A stretch of 51,303 nucleotides of DNA from Bacillota bacterium (GTDB taxonomy: Bacteria; Bacillota; Clostridia; DSM-8532), in contig JAKIML020000114.1 of the NCBI GenBank assembly GCA_022702935.2, positions 1-51,303 on the forward strand, written 5' to 3'. The stretch's first letter is position 1, and each line of letters starts with the position of its first letter. The translations under genes were made by a program, and so were the position numbers. Positions 7,360 to 17,124 of this stretch are shown one piece after another. The notes beneath the pieces were generated by a model. The model did no database searches. It had not been told where the DNA came from and was given only the letters and a program-made list of their open reading frames with translations.

Positions 7360-9066
7360 ATGGATACACCCATCATTGAGTTTAAGGACTTCAGTTTTCA
7401 GTATAAATCCCAATCGAATCCAACCTTGCATCATATTAACCTGGCCATCAACAGGGGAGAGAAGGTATTAATTCTAGGCCCCAGTGGAAGCGGGAAATCG
7501 ACCCTTGCCAATTGCATCAATGGACTGGTTCCCTTTTCTTTCGATGGCACTATCACCGGAACATGTGAAATTGCTGGCAGGGCAACCAAGTCTGCCAGCA
7601 TTTTTGCTTTGAGCAAGGTTGTGGGAACGGTTTTACAGGATTCTGACGCCCAGTTTGTGGGCTTAAGCGTGGGGGAGGATATTGCCTTCGCCCTGGAAAA
7701 CCAGAGTATGCCCCGCAGCGAGATGATTCCCAAGGTGCAAAAGGCCAGTGAGCTTGTGGGCATGCAGGATTTCCTGCTCCATGTTCCCTATGAGCTGTCA
7801 GGGGGCCAGAAGCAGAAGGTCGCCCTGGCCGGTGTGCTCCATGAGGACGTGGACATCCTCATCTTTGATGAGCCCCTGGCCTCCCTGGATCCCAACATGG
7901 GTATGATGGCCGTGGACTTGATTGATCGCATTCATCGGGAGCAGCAAAAAACGGTGGTCATCATTGAGCATCGCCTGGAGGATGTGCTCTACCGCCATGT
8001 GGACAGGATTGTCCTTATGAATGAGGGCAGCATTGTCTTTGACGGTACGCCCGACAAACTGCTGGCTTCCGACTTGCTCCGGCAATACGGGATTCGTGAG
8101 CCCCTGTACATTATGGCCATGAAATTTGCCGGATGCACCTTCACCGGGGAACAGAGCTTGTCAGATATTCAAACCATGGATTTGGCACCCTTTAGGGACA
8201 AGCTCATCAAGCAGCAGCAATTGACCCTAGAAAAATACACGCCCCAATACGGTGACACGGTCTTGGAGGTATCCGGGGTTTCCTTTGCCTATGCCGAAAA
8301 ACCGGTGCTCCAAAACATTTCATTTACCATAAGAAAAGGCGAAAAAGTGGCCTTTGTGGGCAAGAACGGCGCGGGCAAGAGCACCATGGCCAAGCTCCTG
8401 TGCGGTATTATCCGGCCCAGGGAAGGAACCATTGCCATTAACGGCGAGAATTATCTTAAGTATTCCATAAAAGAGCTGGGTGAGAAGATTGGCTATGTGA
8501 TGCAGAACCCCAACCATATGCTGGTCAAGGACATGATTTTGGATGAGGTTAAGCTGGCTCTGACCCTGCGCGGCAAATCCCCCGAGGAAATCAATGAGGC
8601 GGTCAAAGAGACCCTCAAAATGTGCGGTCTTTATGCCATGCGCAACTGGCCGGTTTCAGCCGTGAGCTATGGTCAGAGAAAGCGGGTGACCATCGCCTCC
8701 ATTCTTGTGCTCAAGCCTGAAATCATTATTCTTGATGAACCCACAGCGGGCCAGGATTACCGCCACTACACAGAGATCATGGAGTTCCTGGAGGAGCTTA
8801 ACAGGAATTACGGGGTGACCATCGTGTTCATCACCCATGATATGCATCTGGCCATTGAGTATACCGATCGGGCCCTGGTCTTTGCCGAGGGTCAGCTCAT
8901 TGCTGACGATTCGGTCTTTAAGGTGCTGTCCAATGACGCGGTCATTGAGAAGGCCAATCTGAAGCAGACATCCCTGTATACCCTGGCTAAGCGCCTCGGA
9001 CTGGAGCCGGAAGCATATATCGAGCATTTTATCACCTATGAAAGGCAGATGCGGAAGCATGAATAG
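7360..9066 (+). CDS. ECF transporter ATPase, two fused ABC domains (EcfA1-EcfA2)
   Basis: This cytoplasmic ATPase powers the ECF importer; 568 residues with two complete ABC domains. Domain 1 has Walker A GPSGSGKST (40-48), signature LSGGQKQKVAL and Walker B ILIFDEPLASLD. Domain 2 has Walker A GKNGAGKST (about 333-341), the altered signature VSYGQRKRVTI and Walker B IIILDEPTAGQD. Both have D-loops and H-switch histidines (IIEHRL, FITHDM). The fusion replaces the usual EcfA1/EcfA2 pair and is characteristic of UPF0397-linked systems. It starts 12 bases after the S component and overlaps EcfT by 8 bases. Confidence 0.93.
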   Translation: MDTPIIEFKDFSFQYKSQSNPTLHHINLAINRGEKVLILGPSGSGKSTLANCINGLVPFSFDGTITGTCEIAGRATKSASIFALSKVVGTVLQDSDAQFVGLSVGEDIAFALENQSMPRSEMIPKVQKASELVGMQDFLLHVPYELSGGQKQKVALAGVLHEDVDILIFDEPLASLDPNMGMMAVDLIDRIHREQQKTVVIIEHRLEDVLYRHVDRIVLMNEGSIVFDGTPDKLLASDLLRQYGIREPLYIMAMKFAGCTFTGEQSLSDIQTMDLAPFRDKLIKQQQLTLEKYTPQYGDTVLEVSGVSFAYAEKPVLQNISFTIRKGEKVAFVGKNGAGKSTMAKLLCGIIRPREGTIAINGENYLKYSIKELGEKIGYVMQNPNHMLVKDMILDEVKLALTLRGKSPEEINEAVKETLKMCGLYAMRNWPVSAVSYGQRKRVTIASILVLKPEIIILDEPTAGQDYRHYTEIMEFLEELNRNYGVTIVFITHDMHLAIEYTDRALVFAEGQLIADDSVFKVLSNDAVIEKANLKQTSLYTLAKRLGLEPEAYIEHFITYERQMRKHE

Positions 9067-9910
9067 TCCACTGTTAAACCTTGTTCCAGGCAAGACCTTT
9101 CTTCATAAGCTGACGGGGAAAACCAAGGTGCGCACATTTTTAGTCCTTTTGGTTTATATCATCATGTCCTTTGATATCCGTCTGCTCTTTCCGCTTCTGG
9201 TAGCGAGTATTATCGGACTGGTATCCCTAAAACCCCGTTGGAAGACCATCAAGGTTTTCTTTTATATCGCCATTGGCATGAATCTTATCAATGTTATTCT
9301 CTACTACCTGGCAAGGCCTACATGCGGTGCCAATTGGTGCGGCGGGGGAAATACGGTGCTGTTTCAGTTTACCGACTATTTCACGGTGTCGGCAGAAACC
9401 ATCTGGTATTTGTCGGTCCGCTTTTTAAAGATGATGACCTCATTCATTGTCTCCATGGTCTTCATCCTTTCCATCACGCCCTCGGAAATGGCGGCGGGCT
9501 TGTACTCAGTGAAGGTTCCCTACAAGATTTGCACCGTATTCTCTCTGGCTTTTCGATATATTCCCGATATCGCCAGGGATTATGAAAATATTAAGGTATC
9601 CATGCAAGCGAGAGGAGTTGAGATGGATCCCAAGAAGGCTTCGGTCATGACCCGATTGAAGCAGAATGTCCTCATTTTAATTCCCTTGATCATTTCATCC
9701 TTTGAGCGGGTGGGCAATATCTCCAACGCCATGGACTTAAGGGGCTATGGAAAAGGGAAGACCCGTACCTATTACAGTGAGCATGAGGAGCTTAAGGCCG
9801 ATAAAATTTTTAAAGTCATCTATTGTGCCTTATTGGTATTCTGTATCTATTGGATCATCTCCCACAATATCATGCCCCAGCCTTCGAAGATGTGGCATCC
9901 ATTTTCATGA
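9059..9910 (+). CDS. ecfT: ECF transporter transmembrane coupling subunit EcfT
   Basis: EcfT links the S component to the ATPase. The protein is 283 residues with about five to six membrane segments. Seen: the two cytoplasmic coupling motifs, MQARGVEM and MDLRGYGKG, in the long helical region after residue 180, as in EcfT (CbiQ family). The ATG at 9059 overlaps the ATPase stop; an in-frame ATG seven codons upstream is less likely. The stop overlaps the next gene as ATGA, so transporter and peptidase are translationally coupled. Confidence 0.9.
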   Translation: MNSPLLNLVPGKTFLHKLTGKTKVRTFLVLLVYIIMSFDIRLLFPLLVASIIGLVSLKPRWKTIKVFFYIAIGMNLINVILYYLARPTCGANWCGGGNTVLFQFTDYFTVSAETIWYLSVRFLKMMTSFIVSMVFILSITPSEMAAGLYSVKVPYKICTVFSLAFRYIPDIARDYENIKVSMQARGVEMDPKKASVMTRLKQNVLILIPLIISSFERVGNISNAMDLRGYGKGKTRTYYSEHEELKADKIFKVIYCALLVFCIYWIISHNIMPQPSKMWHPFS

Positions 9911-11262
9911 GAGATAATCTGTCACAGTATTATTCAGATATTGTCAATAGCCTTGCCGAGTTTGTTAAAATCTCCACCGTCTATGATGGGGCCACTGTTT
10001 CACCCGAGGCCCCCTATGGCCAGAAGATCCATCAGGGCTATCTATGGCTCAGGGATAAAGCCTTACAGGACGGGTTTGAGGTGCTGGAATATGGGGGCCG
10101 TGCCCTGGCCATTCGTATTCCGGGCATAATTACTCCTGACAGAATTGATGTGGTTGCCCATCTGGACGTAGTGGAGCCGGGCAGCGGCTGGGAGCTGGAA
10201 CCCTTTGGCGGACAGATACGAGATGGCTTCCTCTATGGCCGTGGCACCCAGGATATGAAGGGGACCCTTATTCTCAGCTATTATGCCCTTAAATTTATCA
10301 TGGATCAAAAGATTCCATTGAAAAAAGAGCTGAGGGTGGTCTTTGGTTGTGACGAGGAACGGACCATGGATGATATGAAATATTATGTCAGCCAGGCCGG
10401 AGAGCCCACCTTTGCCTATACCCCCGACGGCAAATTCCCCTATTCATTGGGGGAAAAGGGGGCCTTAATGTGGACCCTGGAGGGCTCGGTGGAATCCTGT
10501 ATTTATGCGTTGGACGGGGGCGTGAAATGCAATGTGGTCAGTCCCTTTGCCACCGCCCTTGTTAAGGGCAGTACCCCCATTGAGGTCTATGAGGATACCC
10601 TAAACGAACTGGGCATCCAGGGTGAGCTTACACCCGAAGAAGAGTTTCTCAGGCTTAAGGTTTGGGGCAAGGCTGCCCATGCCTCGGTCCCCGAGGATGG
10701 CCTTAATGCCACGGTACTCTTATTACAATGGATAAGCGCAGCTTCCCAGGATCCCCTGGCACGGCTTCTGTACCGGGCCTTTGAGGATGCCCATGGGAGG
10801 GGCGCAGATATTTACTATGCTATTGAGCCCATGGGCCTTCTGACCCTGAATCTGGGTGTGCTCAAAATCAAGGATAGTAAGCTTACTGCTGAGGTTGACT
10901 GCAGGTACCCCTATGGCGTTACCTCGGAGGAGCTTACCCGGAGGCTGCAGAAGGCCCTGAATCCCTTGTCGGTGGCTCTGGACTATGATGATAAACCCAC
11001 CCTGGCCGATAAAAACTCACCCTATCTTAAGGTGCTCCTTGAGACCTACCGTGAAATCACGGGGCATAGGTCGGCGGAGCCTATCATAAGCGGCGGTGTT
11101 TCCTACAGCAAGGTGTTTAAGAACTGTGTGGCCTTTGGCCCCCATGCCGAGGGCGAGGAAATGCTGGCCCACCAGGCCAATGAGCGTATCGCTCTGAATA
11201 AGCTTATGGAGTTGTTTGAGATTTACACCACAGCCATGATAAGGCTGGGCAATTTAAAATAA
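9907..11262 (+). CDS. M20 dipeptidase, PepV/Sapep-like
   Basis: This zinc peptidase probably cleaves dipeptides in the cytoplasm; 451 residues. Seen: AHLDVVEPGSGWELEPF (His85, Asp87), then GRGTQDMKG with bridging Asp116, the glutamate pair in GCDEERTMDD, TPDGKFPYSLGEKG, and a distal His in FGPHAEGEEMLAH. This motif set and the long lid domain match PepV-like enzymes rather than ArgE/DapE. The ATG overlaps the EcfT stop. Its place between an importer and two SAM-cleaving-type enzymes suggests it processes the imported compound or a peptide derivative, but no substrate can be read from sequence. Confidence 0.88.
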   Translation: MRDNLSQYYSDIVNSLAEFVKISTVYDGATVSPEAPYGQKIHQGYLWLRDKALQDGFEVLEYGGRALAIRIPGIITPDRIDVVAHLDVVEPGSGWELEPFGGQIRDGFLYGRGTQDMKGTLILSYYALKFIMDQKIPLKKELRVVFGCDEERTMDDMKYYVSQAGEPTFAYTPDGKFPYSLGEKGALMWTLEGSVESCIYALDGGVKCNVVSPFATALVKGSTPIEVYEDTLNELGIQGELTPEEEFLRLKVWGKAAHASVPEDGLNATVLLLQWISAASQDPLARLLYRAFEDAHGRGADIYYAIEPMGLLTLNLGVLKIKDSKLTAEVDCRYPYGVTSEELTRRLQKALNPLSVALDYDDKPTLADKNSPYLKVLLETYREITGHRSAEPIISGGVSYSKVFKNCVAFGPHAEGEEMLAHQANERIALNKLMELFEIYTTAMIRLGNLK

Positions 11263-11294
11263 CTTAATCCTCGACATAAGAAGGTGTTTGGCAG

Positions 11295-12140
11295 ATGGAA
11301 AAGCCCATATTAGTGTTTCAGACCGATTTTACCTACAAAGAGGGTGCGGTATGCGCCATGTACGGTGTTGTCAAGTCAGTGGACAGAAGCCTGGAGATTT
11401 TTGACGGCACCCATGAAATCCCCCATTTCGATACCTGGAGCGCCTCCTATAGACTCTATCAAACCATGCCCTTTTGGCCCAAGGGCACCATCTTTGTTTC
11501 GGTGGTGGACCCCGGCGTGGGTACATCCCGCAGGGCATGCGTGGCCAGGACCAGCAATGGCTATTATGTGGTTGCTCCTGACAACGGAACACTAACCCAT
11601 GTGAAGGCCTATATGGGGGTTGAGGAGGTCCGGGAGATTGACGAGACCCGCAACCGCCTGCCTTCCACCCGTGGAACCAGCATATTTAACGGTCGGGATC
11701 TGTTCGGTTATTGTGCTGCCAGACTGGCCAGCGGCATCATCACCTTTGAGGAGGTTGGGCCTGCTTATCCGGTTGATGAAATTATTGTCCACAAGATCCT
11801 GGAACCCCAATTGTCACCCCAGCGTGCCCAGGGGATCTTTGAAATATGTGATCCTAACTTTGGGAATCTGTGGTCCAATATCCCTGTGGAGGCCTTTCTT
11901 GAACAAGGCTTTGCCTATGGTGACCGGCTTAAGGTAACCATCAGCCATGGGGGAGAAGTGGTTTATCAGGATATGGTGCCCTTTGCCAAATCCTTTGGCG
12001 CCGTACAGAAGGGTGAGGCGGTGGTGTATACCAACGAGCTCATGCGGCTTGGTGTAGCCATAAATATGGGCAGTTTCAGGGATACCTACAAAGTGGATTT
12101 TGGCTATGATTGGATTGTTATTCTGGAGAAACAGCAGTAA
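11295..12140 (+). CDS. SAM hydroxide adenosyltransferase family protein (DUF62), copy 1
   Basis: Family members split S-adenosylmethionine into adenosine and methionine using water; relatives are the fluorinase and chlorinase. 281 residues. Seen: N-terminal VFQTDFTYKEGAV, then VVDPGVGTSRR with Asp72 and Arg79 (the family Asp-Arg pair, seven residues apart), PDNGTL, and FNGRDLFGY, where the usual FHGRD histidine is Asn132. The C-terminal beta-barrel half is present. It begins 32 bases after the dipeptidase gene and 9 bases before its paralogue. The Asp-Arg-His triad assignment rests on my knowledge of the PH0463 family. Losing the His could mean altered chemistry, binding only, or inactivity. 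Confidence 0.87.
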   Translation: MEKPILVFQTDFTYKEGAVCAMYGVVKSVDRSLEIFDGTHEIPHFDTWSASYRLYQTMPFWPKGTIFVSVVDPGVGTSRRACVARTSNGYYVVAPDNGTLTHVKAYMGVEEVREIDETRNRLPSTRGTSIFNGRDLFGYCAARLASGIITFEEVGPAYPVDEIIVHKILEPQLSPQRAQGIFEICDPNFGNLWSNIPVEAFLEQGFAYGDRLKVTISHGGEVVYQDMVPFAKSFGAVQKGEAVVYTNELMRLGVAINMGSFRDTYKVDFGYDWIVILEKQQ

Positions 12141-12149
12141 GGAGGAAGC

Positions 12150-13007
12150 ATGAGTAGTTTGTTAGTCTTTCAGTCCGATTTTGGTATAGCAGATGGTGCC
12201 GTCAGCGCCATGTACGGTGTGGCCTATTCGGTCAGCCCCAATCTGACCATTTGTGACCTGACCCATGAGATTCCCCAGTACAATATCTGGGAAGCGTCCT
12301 ATCGACTGATTCAAACTGTCCAATACTGGCCCTCCAACACCGTTTTTGTTTCGGTGGTGGATCCGGGTGTGGGCTCCACACGCCGGAGTATAGCGGTTAA
12401 AACCGAAAAAGGGCATTTTATCATCACTCCTGATAACGGAACCCTTACCCATATCAAACGCTTCAGTAGGATAGTGGAGGCCAGGGAGCTTGACGAGAAC
12501 ACCAATCGCCTGCCCAATTCGGGAGAATCCTACACCTTCTATGGCAGGGACATCTATGCCTATACGGGTGCACGGCTGGCCGCAGGGCTCATCACCTTTG
12601 AGGAAATAGGACCCAGCCTCAATGTGGAAGATGTGGTTGAGCTCCATGTCACTGAAGCCACCAAGGAAGGGGACGTGATCCAGGGCACCGTCGATATTCT
12701 GGATGTACGCTTCGGAAGCCTCTGGACCAATATCAGCAAGAACCTGTTCAAGGAGCTGGGGGTAAACTATGGGGAGAGAGTGGAAATCGCCATTATCAAT
12801 GACACCCGGGAGGTTTACCGCAATATCATTAAGTATGCCCGCTCCTTTGCGGACGTCCATGTGGGCGAACCCCTCATCTATGTAAACTCTCTGGAATACA
12901 TGGCCGTGGCCATTAATCAGGGGTCCTTCTCCAAGGCTTATAATGTTCAGACAGGCAGCCAGTGGAAGATCTCCATCCGCCGGGCGCCTAAGATTATTTA
13001 CGAATAA
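12150..13007 (+). CDS. SAM hydroxide adenosyltransferase family protein (DUF62), copy 2
   Basis: This is a paralogue of the preceding gene, 285 residues. Seen: VFQSDFGIADGAVSAMYGV, VVDPGVGSTRR with Asp71 and Arg78, PDNGTLTHIK, and TFYGRDIYAYTGARLAAG, where Tyr131 replaces the histidine of the FHGRD motif. A Tyr here recalls the FYSRE segment of halogenating relatives, although the rest of the protein looks like the hydrolase group. AAGGAGG precedes the ATG. It is the last gene of the ECF operon. Tandem copies with different substitutions at the same site suggest a heteromeric pair or divergent functions; the family forms trimers, so mixed trimers are possible. That is inference. Confidence 0.87.
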   Translation: MSSLLVFQSDFGIADGAVSAMYGVAYSVSPNLTICDLTHEIPQYNIWEASYRLIQTVQYWPSNTVFVSVVDPGVGSTRRSIAVKTEKGHFIITPDNGTLTHIKRFSRIVEARELDENTNRLPNSGESYTFYGRDIYAYTGARLAAGLITFEEIGPSLNVEDVVELHVTEATKEGDVIQGTVDILDVRFGSLWTNISKNLFKELGVNYGERVEIAIINDTREVYRNIIKYARSFADVHVGEPLIYVNSLEYMAVAINQGSFSKAYNVQTGSQWKISIRRAPKIIYE

Positions 13008-13021
13008 GCGGTGTGAAGCAG

Positions 13022-13063
13022 ACGGCAGTTAACAGAAGGCCATGGCCTTCTGTTAACTGCCGT
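13022..13063. terminator. Perfect 42-bp palindrome between convergent genes
   Basis: Bases 13022-13042 are the exact reverse complement of 13043-13063, with the centre at GGCCATGGCC. It lies between the convergent DUF62 and multicopper oxidase genes, so a bidirectional terminator is the simplest reading. There is no T-run on either side, which is atypical for intrinsic termination. A protein-binding site is the alternative. Confidence 0.55.
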
Positions 13064-13094
13064 AATAACCCCTTCATGCTAAAAAGGTCGGACA

Positions 13095-14666
13095 CTAGAA
13101 TGGCTGATCCGTCTGATGGCAGTGCTCGGGCGGCTTGACCTCCAGCGGCCGCATCATGTCATGGTCTTCGTGCTCCAGAATGTGGCAGTGATAAACATAC
13201 CTGCCAAGATAGGGGCCGAATCGCATAAGCAGTCGGGTGACATGGCCTGGGTAGGCCTGTACGGTATCCTTCCAGCCCGTCTCATTCTCGTTGGGCGGCT
13301 CAGGTTCGCCGGTAAAGCGCAATTGTCCGGTTTGAGCATAGGCCGCCGTATCGAAAGGAATCCTGTCCAATACCCTGAACTGAACCTGATGGATATGGAG
13401 CGGGTGTACACCCAGCCCGGGATTGATAATACGCCACATTTCCAAGTCGCCCACAATAGGATCTTCGGTTATGTAGTCCATGAACTCGCAATCGTTCAGC
13501 TTGAACAAAAGACGACCATACTGATCGGCGCCCACGTCAAGGGTAATGTCACGGACCTTTTCCGCAAAGCATACATCGTAATCCTTGATGCAGTTCAGAC
13601 GTTCAGGAATAACGCTGGTGTCCTCGGAGGTCCGAGCAATGACTCTGAATTCCATGATCAGGCCGTCGGTGTTGGGATCGGGCGGTGCGCCAAAATCAAA
13701 GGGGGTTCTGGCGCTGTTGGTCATTTTTATCCTGGCGCCAACGGGCTGATTGGTAAAGTCAACAATCATATCCATACGCTCTGCCGGACCTATCACAAAC
13801 TCATCAAGCCATACGGGCTTACGCAAAAATCCTCCGTCCGAGCCGATCTGGATGAAACTCTGTCCCGAATCCAGCTTAATCCGGTAGAAGCGCTCATTGG
13901 AACCATTGAGGATTCTGAAGCGATACTTCCTTTGCTCCACCTCCAGATAGGGCCAGGCCTTTCCATTGACAATGATGGTATCCCCTGCAAAGCCCGGTGT
14001 GATGGAGACCTCGGGATATTCGGGGGGTGGGTTTTGAACATTTGTTGGATAGAAAAGGGAGCCGTCGGGGTTAAAGCTCTTGTCCTGGATGACCAGCGGA
14101 ACCTCATAGATGCCCGAGGGCAGATTCAGGTATTTTTCGTTCTTATCGCGGATGATGTACATACCGGCAAGTCCTGCGTAGACATTGAGCCGGGTAATGC
14201 CAATGGCATGGTCGTGATACCACAGGGTAGTTGCCGGCTGGTGGTTGGGGTATTCATAAACCTTCCGTGTAAAGCAGGGTCCGCATTTTTTAAAGCCATT
14301 GGTATACCATGCCTCACGATAGCCGTCGCTGTCGGGCGGCACATTGGCATCGTGAAGGTGTACCACCGTTCTGACCTCGGGCATACTCTCGTGGCAGCCA
14401 TGGAGTGTATGGTCTACGGGCAGGAAATGTTTGTCGGGCAGATTGTTCTTCCACTGTATCAAAGTGGTTTCACCCTCTTCCACCTCAATGGTGGGGCCGG
14501 GAACTTGTCCCTCATATCCCCATACCTTTGTGGGGGGAAGCTCGCTATGAAACTGATGAAAGAATTCACGCATCTCTACTTCATAATAGGTACTGCATTT
14601 ATCACGCCGGAGCGGAGCCAGTACTCTGGGAATGGGTAGCTTGTCCAAAAAGGGAGTTAAGCTCAT
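13095..14666 (-). CDS. CotA-like multicopper oxidase (laccase)
   Basis: This enzyme oxidises phenolic or metal substrates with four copper ions while reducing oxygen; 523 residues, close to B. subtilis CotA. All copper ligands are visible at matching spacing: His103-X-His105, His151-X-His153, HPLHIH (His421, 424, 426) and HCHILEHEDHDM (His493, Cys494, His495, His499, axial Met504). There is no signal peptide, as in the spore-coat enzyme. AGGAGG precedes the ATG. It is monocistronic, convergent with the ECF operon and divergent from tgt. A spore-coat role is plausible but not shown; oxygen use is notable in an apparently anaerobic lineage. Confidence 0.93.
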   Translation of the reverse strand: MSLTPFLDKLPIPRVLAPLRRDKCSTYYEVEMREFFHQFHSELPPTKVWGYEGQVPGPTIEVEEGETTLIQWKNNLPDKHFLPVDHTLHGCHESMPEVRTVVHLHDANVPPDSDGYREAWYTNGFKKCGPCFTRKVYEYPNHQPATTLWYHDHAIGITRLNVYAGLAGMYIIRDKNEKYLNLPSGIYEVPLVIQDKSFNPDGSLFYPTNVQNPPPEYPEVSITPGFAGDTIIVNGKAWPYLEVEQRKYRFRILNGSNERFYRIKLDSGQSFIQIGSDGGFLRKPVWLDEFVIGPAERMDMIVDFTNQPVGARIKMTNSARTPFDFGAPPDPNTDGLIMEFRVIARTSEDTSVIPERLNCIKDYDVCFAEKVRDITLDVGADQYGRLLFKLNDCEFMDYITEDPIVGDLEMWRIINPGLGVHPLHIHQVQFRVLDRIPFDTAAYAQTGQLRFTGEPEPPNENETGWKDTVQAYPGHVTRLLMRFGPYLGRYVYHCHILEHEDHDMMRPLEVKPPEHCHQTDQPF

Positions 14667-14681
14667 GTATTTACCTCCTAA

Positions 14682-16025
<1,344 letters not shown>

Positions 16026-16050
16026 TGGTAAATAAAACTAATGCGGGGAA

Positions 16051-16079
16051 TTGCTAACCCTTAATAAATACTGTATAAT
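16051..16079 (+). promoter_or_regulatory. Sigma-A promoter of yajC
   Basis: TTGCTA (16051-16056) and TATAAT (16074-16079) are separated by 17 bases, starting 26 bases after the tgt stop and about 55 bases before yajC. Confidence 0.75.
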
Positions 16080-16135
16080 ATTCGTTGTATTAAGCCCAGG
16101 ATAAGTAAATATATCAGATATACGGAGGTTTTCCT

Positions 16136-16489
16136 ATGAATTTTTGGTTTTTGGTATCAAGTGCAGCACAAGCAGCAGCAGAGGATCCGGGTCCTACCGG
16201 CGCAGAATTGACAGGCGCAGCATCCTGGCTTCCCATGCTGATTATGATATTGCCCATTGCACTGATGTATGTCTTAATGGTAGTTCCTCAGCGCAGGAAG
16301 GAAAAGAAGCTTAAGCAGACCATTGACAGCGCTATTGTGGGCGATCAGATTGTTACCATTGGCGGTTTGGTAGGAAAGATTGTCAATATTAAGGATGATG
16401 AAATCACCTTCGAATCCAGTGTTGAACGTTCCAAGATTACCGTTAAAAAGTGGGCTATTAAAGACGTTATCAAGCCGATTCAGTCTTAA
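16136..16489 (+). CDS. yajC: Preprotein translocase subunit YajC
   Basis: YajC is a small inner-membrane partner of the Sec translocase; 117 residues. Seen: one strong membrane helix (about residues 32-50, PMLIMILPIALMYVLMVVPQ) followed by the conserved basic QRRKEKKLKQ, then the beta-rich domain VGDQIVTIGGLVGKIVNIKDDEI. ACGGAGG lies before the ATG. The N-terminal 30 residues are Ala-rich and poorly conserved. A clear terminator follows, so it forms a single-gene unit. Confidence 0.93.
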   Translation: MNFWFLVSSAAQAAAEDPGPTGAELTGAASWLPMLIMILPIALMYVLMVVPQRRKEKKLKQTIDSAIVGDQIVTIGGLVGKIVNIKDDEITFESSVERSKITVKKWAIKDVIKPIQS

Positions 16490-16502
16490 TTGCGAGCTCT
16501 TC

Positions 16503-16528
16503 AATCCCCGGTTAATCCGGGGATTTTT
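16503..16528 (+). terminator. Intrinsic terminator after yajC
   Basis: AATCCCCGG (16503-16511) pairs with CCGGGGATT (16517-16525) over a five-base loop and runs into a T tract. Confidence 0.88.
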
Positions 16529-16608
16529 ACTGTAGCCAGGGCTTACGTTCATTTCAGCCCAGACAAGCGTTTTTTGAAACCTACATCAGACGGAATGGGG
16601 GATGCAAA

Positions 16609-17124
16609 ATGTTGAGTGATTATCTTGCGGTTGGTAAGGTGGTTAACACCCATGGTGTCAGAGGGGAACTGAAGGTTATGCCCATGACCTCCGATCCCTC
16701 GCGCTTTGACTATCTCCTGTTTGTGACGGCGAAATACGAAGGAAAGCCTAAGGAGTTCAGAGTGACTGGCGCGCGTTTTCATAAAAACATGGTGCTTCTG
16801 AAGCTCCAGGGGATTGATACCATGGACGAGGCCGAAAAACTGAAGGGCCAGGAGCTCTGGGTTCAGCGCAAGCATGCCCGACCCCTGGAAGAGGACGAGT
16901 TCTTTATCTGTGACCTCATTGGCATGGATGTCTATGAGGAGGACAATCTTTTGGGCACCCTCACCGATGTATTGGAAACGGGCAGCAATGATGTTTATGT
17001 AGTAAAGCGGGAAGGGAAGAAGGACCTTCTGCTGCCTGCGCTTAAATCGGTGGTTCTGAAGGTTGACCTGGACAGCAAACGCATGGAAGTTAAAGTACCG
17101 GAGGGCCTCGATGATGAGGTTTGA
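16609..17124 (+). CDS. rimM: Ribosome maturation factor RimM
   Basis: RimM assists 16S rRNA processing and assembly of the 30S head through ribosomal protein S19; 171 residues, typical. Seen: the N-terminal beta-barrel start VGKVVNTHGVRGELKV and the C-terminal PRC-barrel with FICDLIGMDVYEED and LLLPALKSVVLKVD. It overlaps trmD by 14 bases, the classic rimM-trmD pairing. The rest of the usual cluster (rpsP, ffh, rplS) is missing here. Confidence 0.95.
   Translation: MLSDYLAVGKVVNTHGVRGELKVMPMTSDPSRFDYLLFVTAKYEGKPKEFRVTGARFHKNMVLLKLQGIDTMDEAEKLKGQELWVQRKHARPLEEDEFFICDLIGMDVYEEDNLLGTLTDVLETGSNDVYVVKREGKKDLLLPALKSVVLKVDLDSKRMEVKVPEGLDDEV

Noticed and set aside
12162-12860. A 232-codon minus-strand frame
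   Set aside because: It is the antisense shadow of the DUF62 gene, which has clear family motifs.
13116-14639. A 507-codon open frame on the plus strand
   Set aside because: It lies wholly opposite the multicopper oxidase gene, has no recognisable motifs and no ribosome site; the opposite strand has complete copper ligands.
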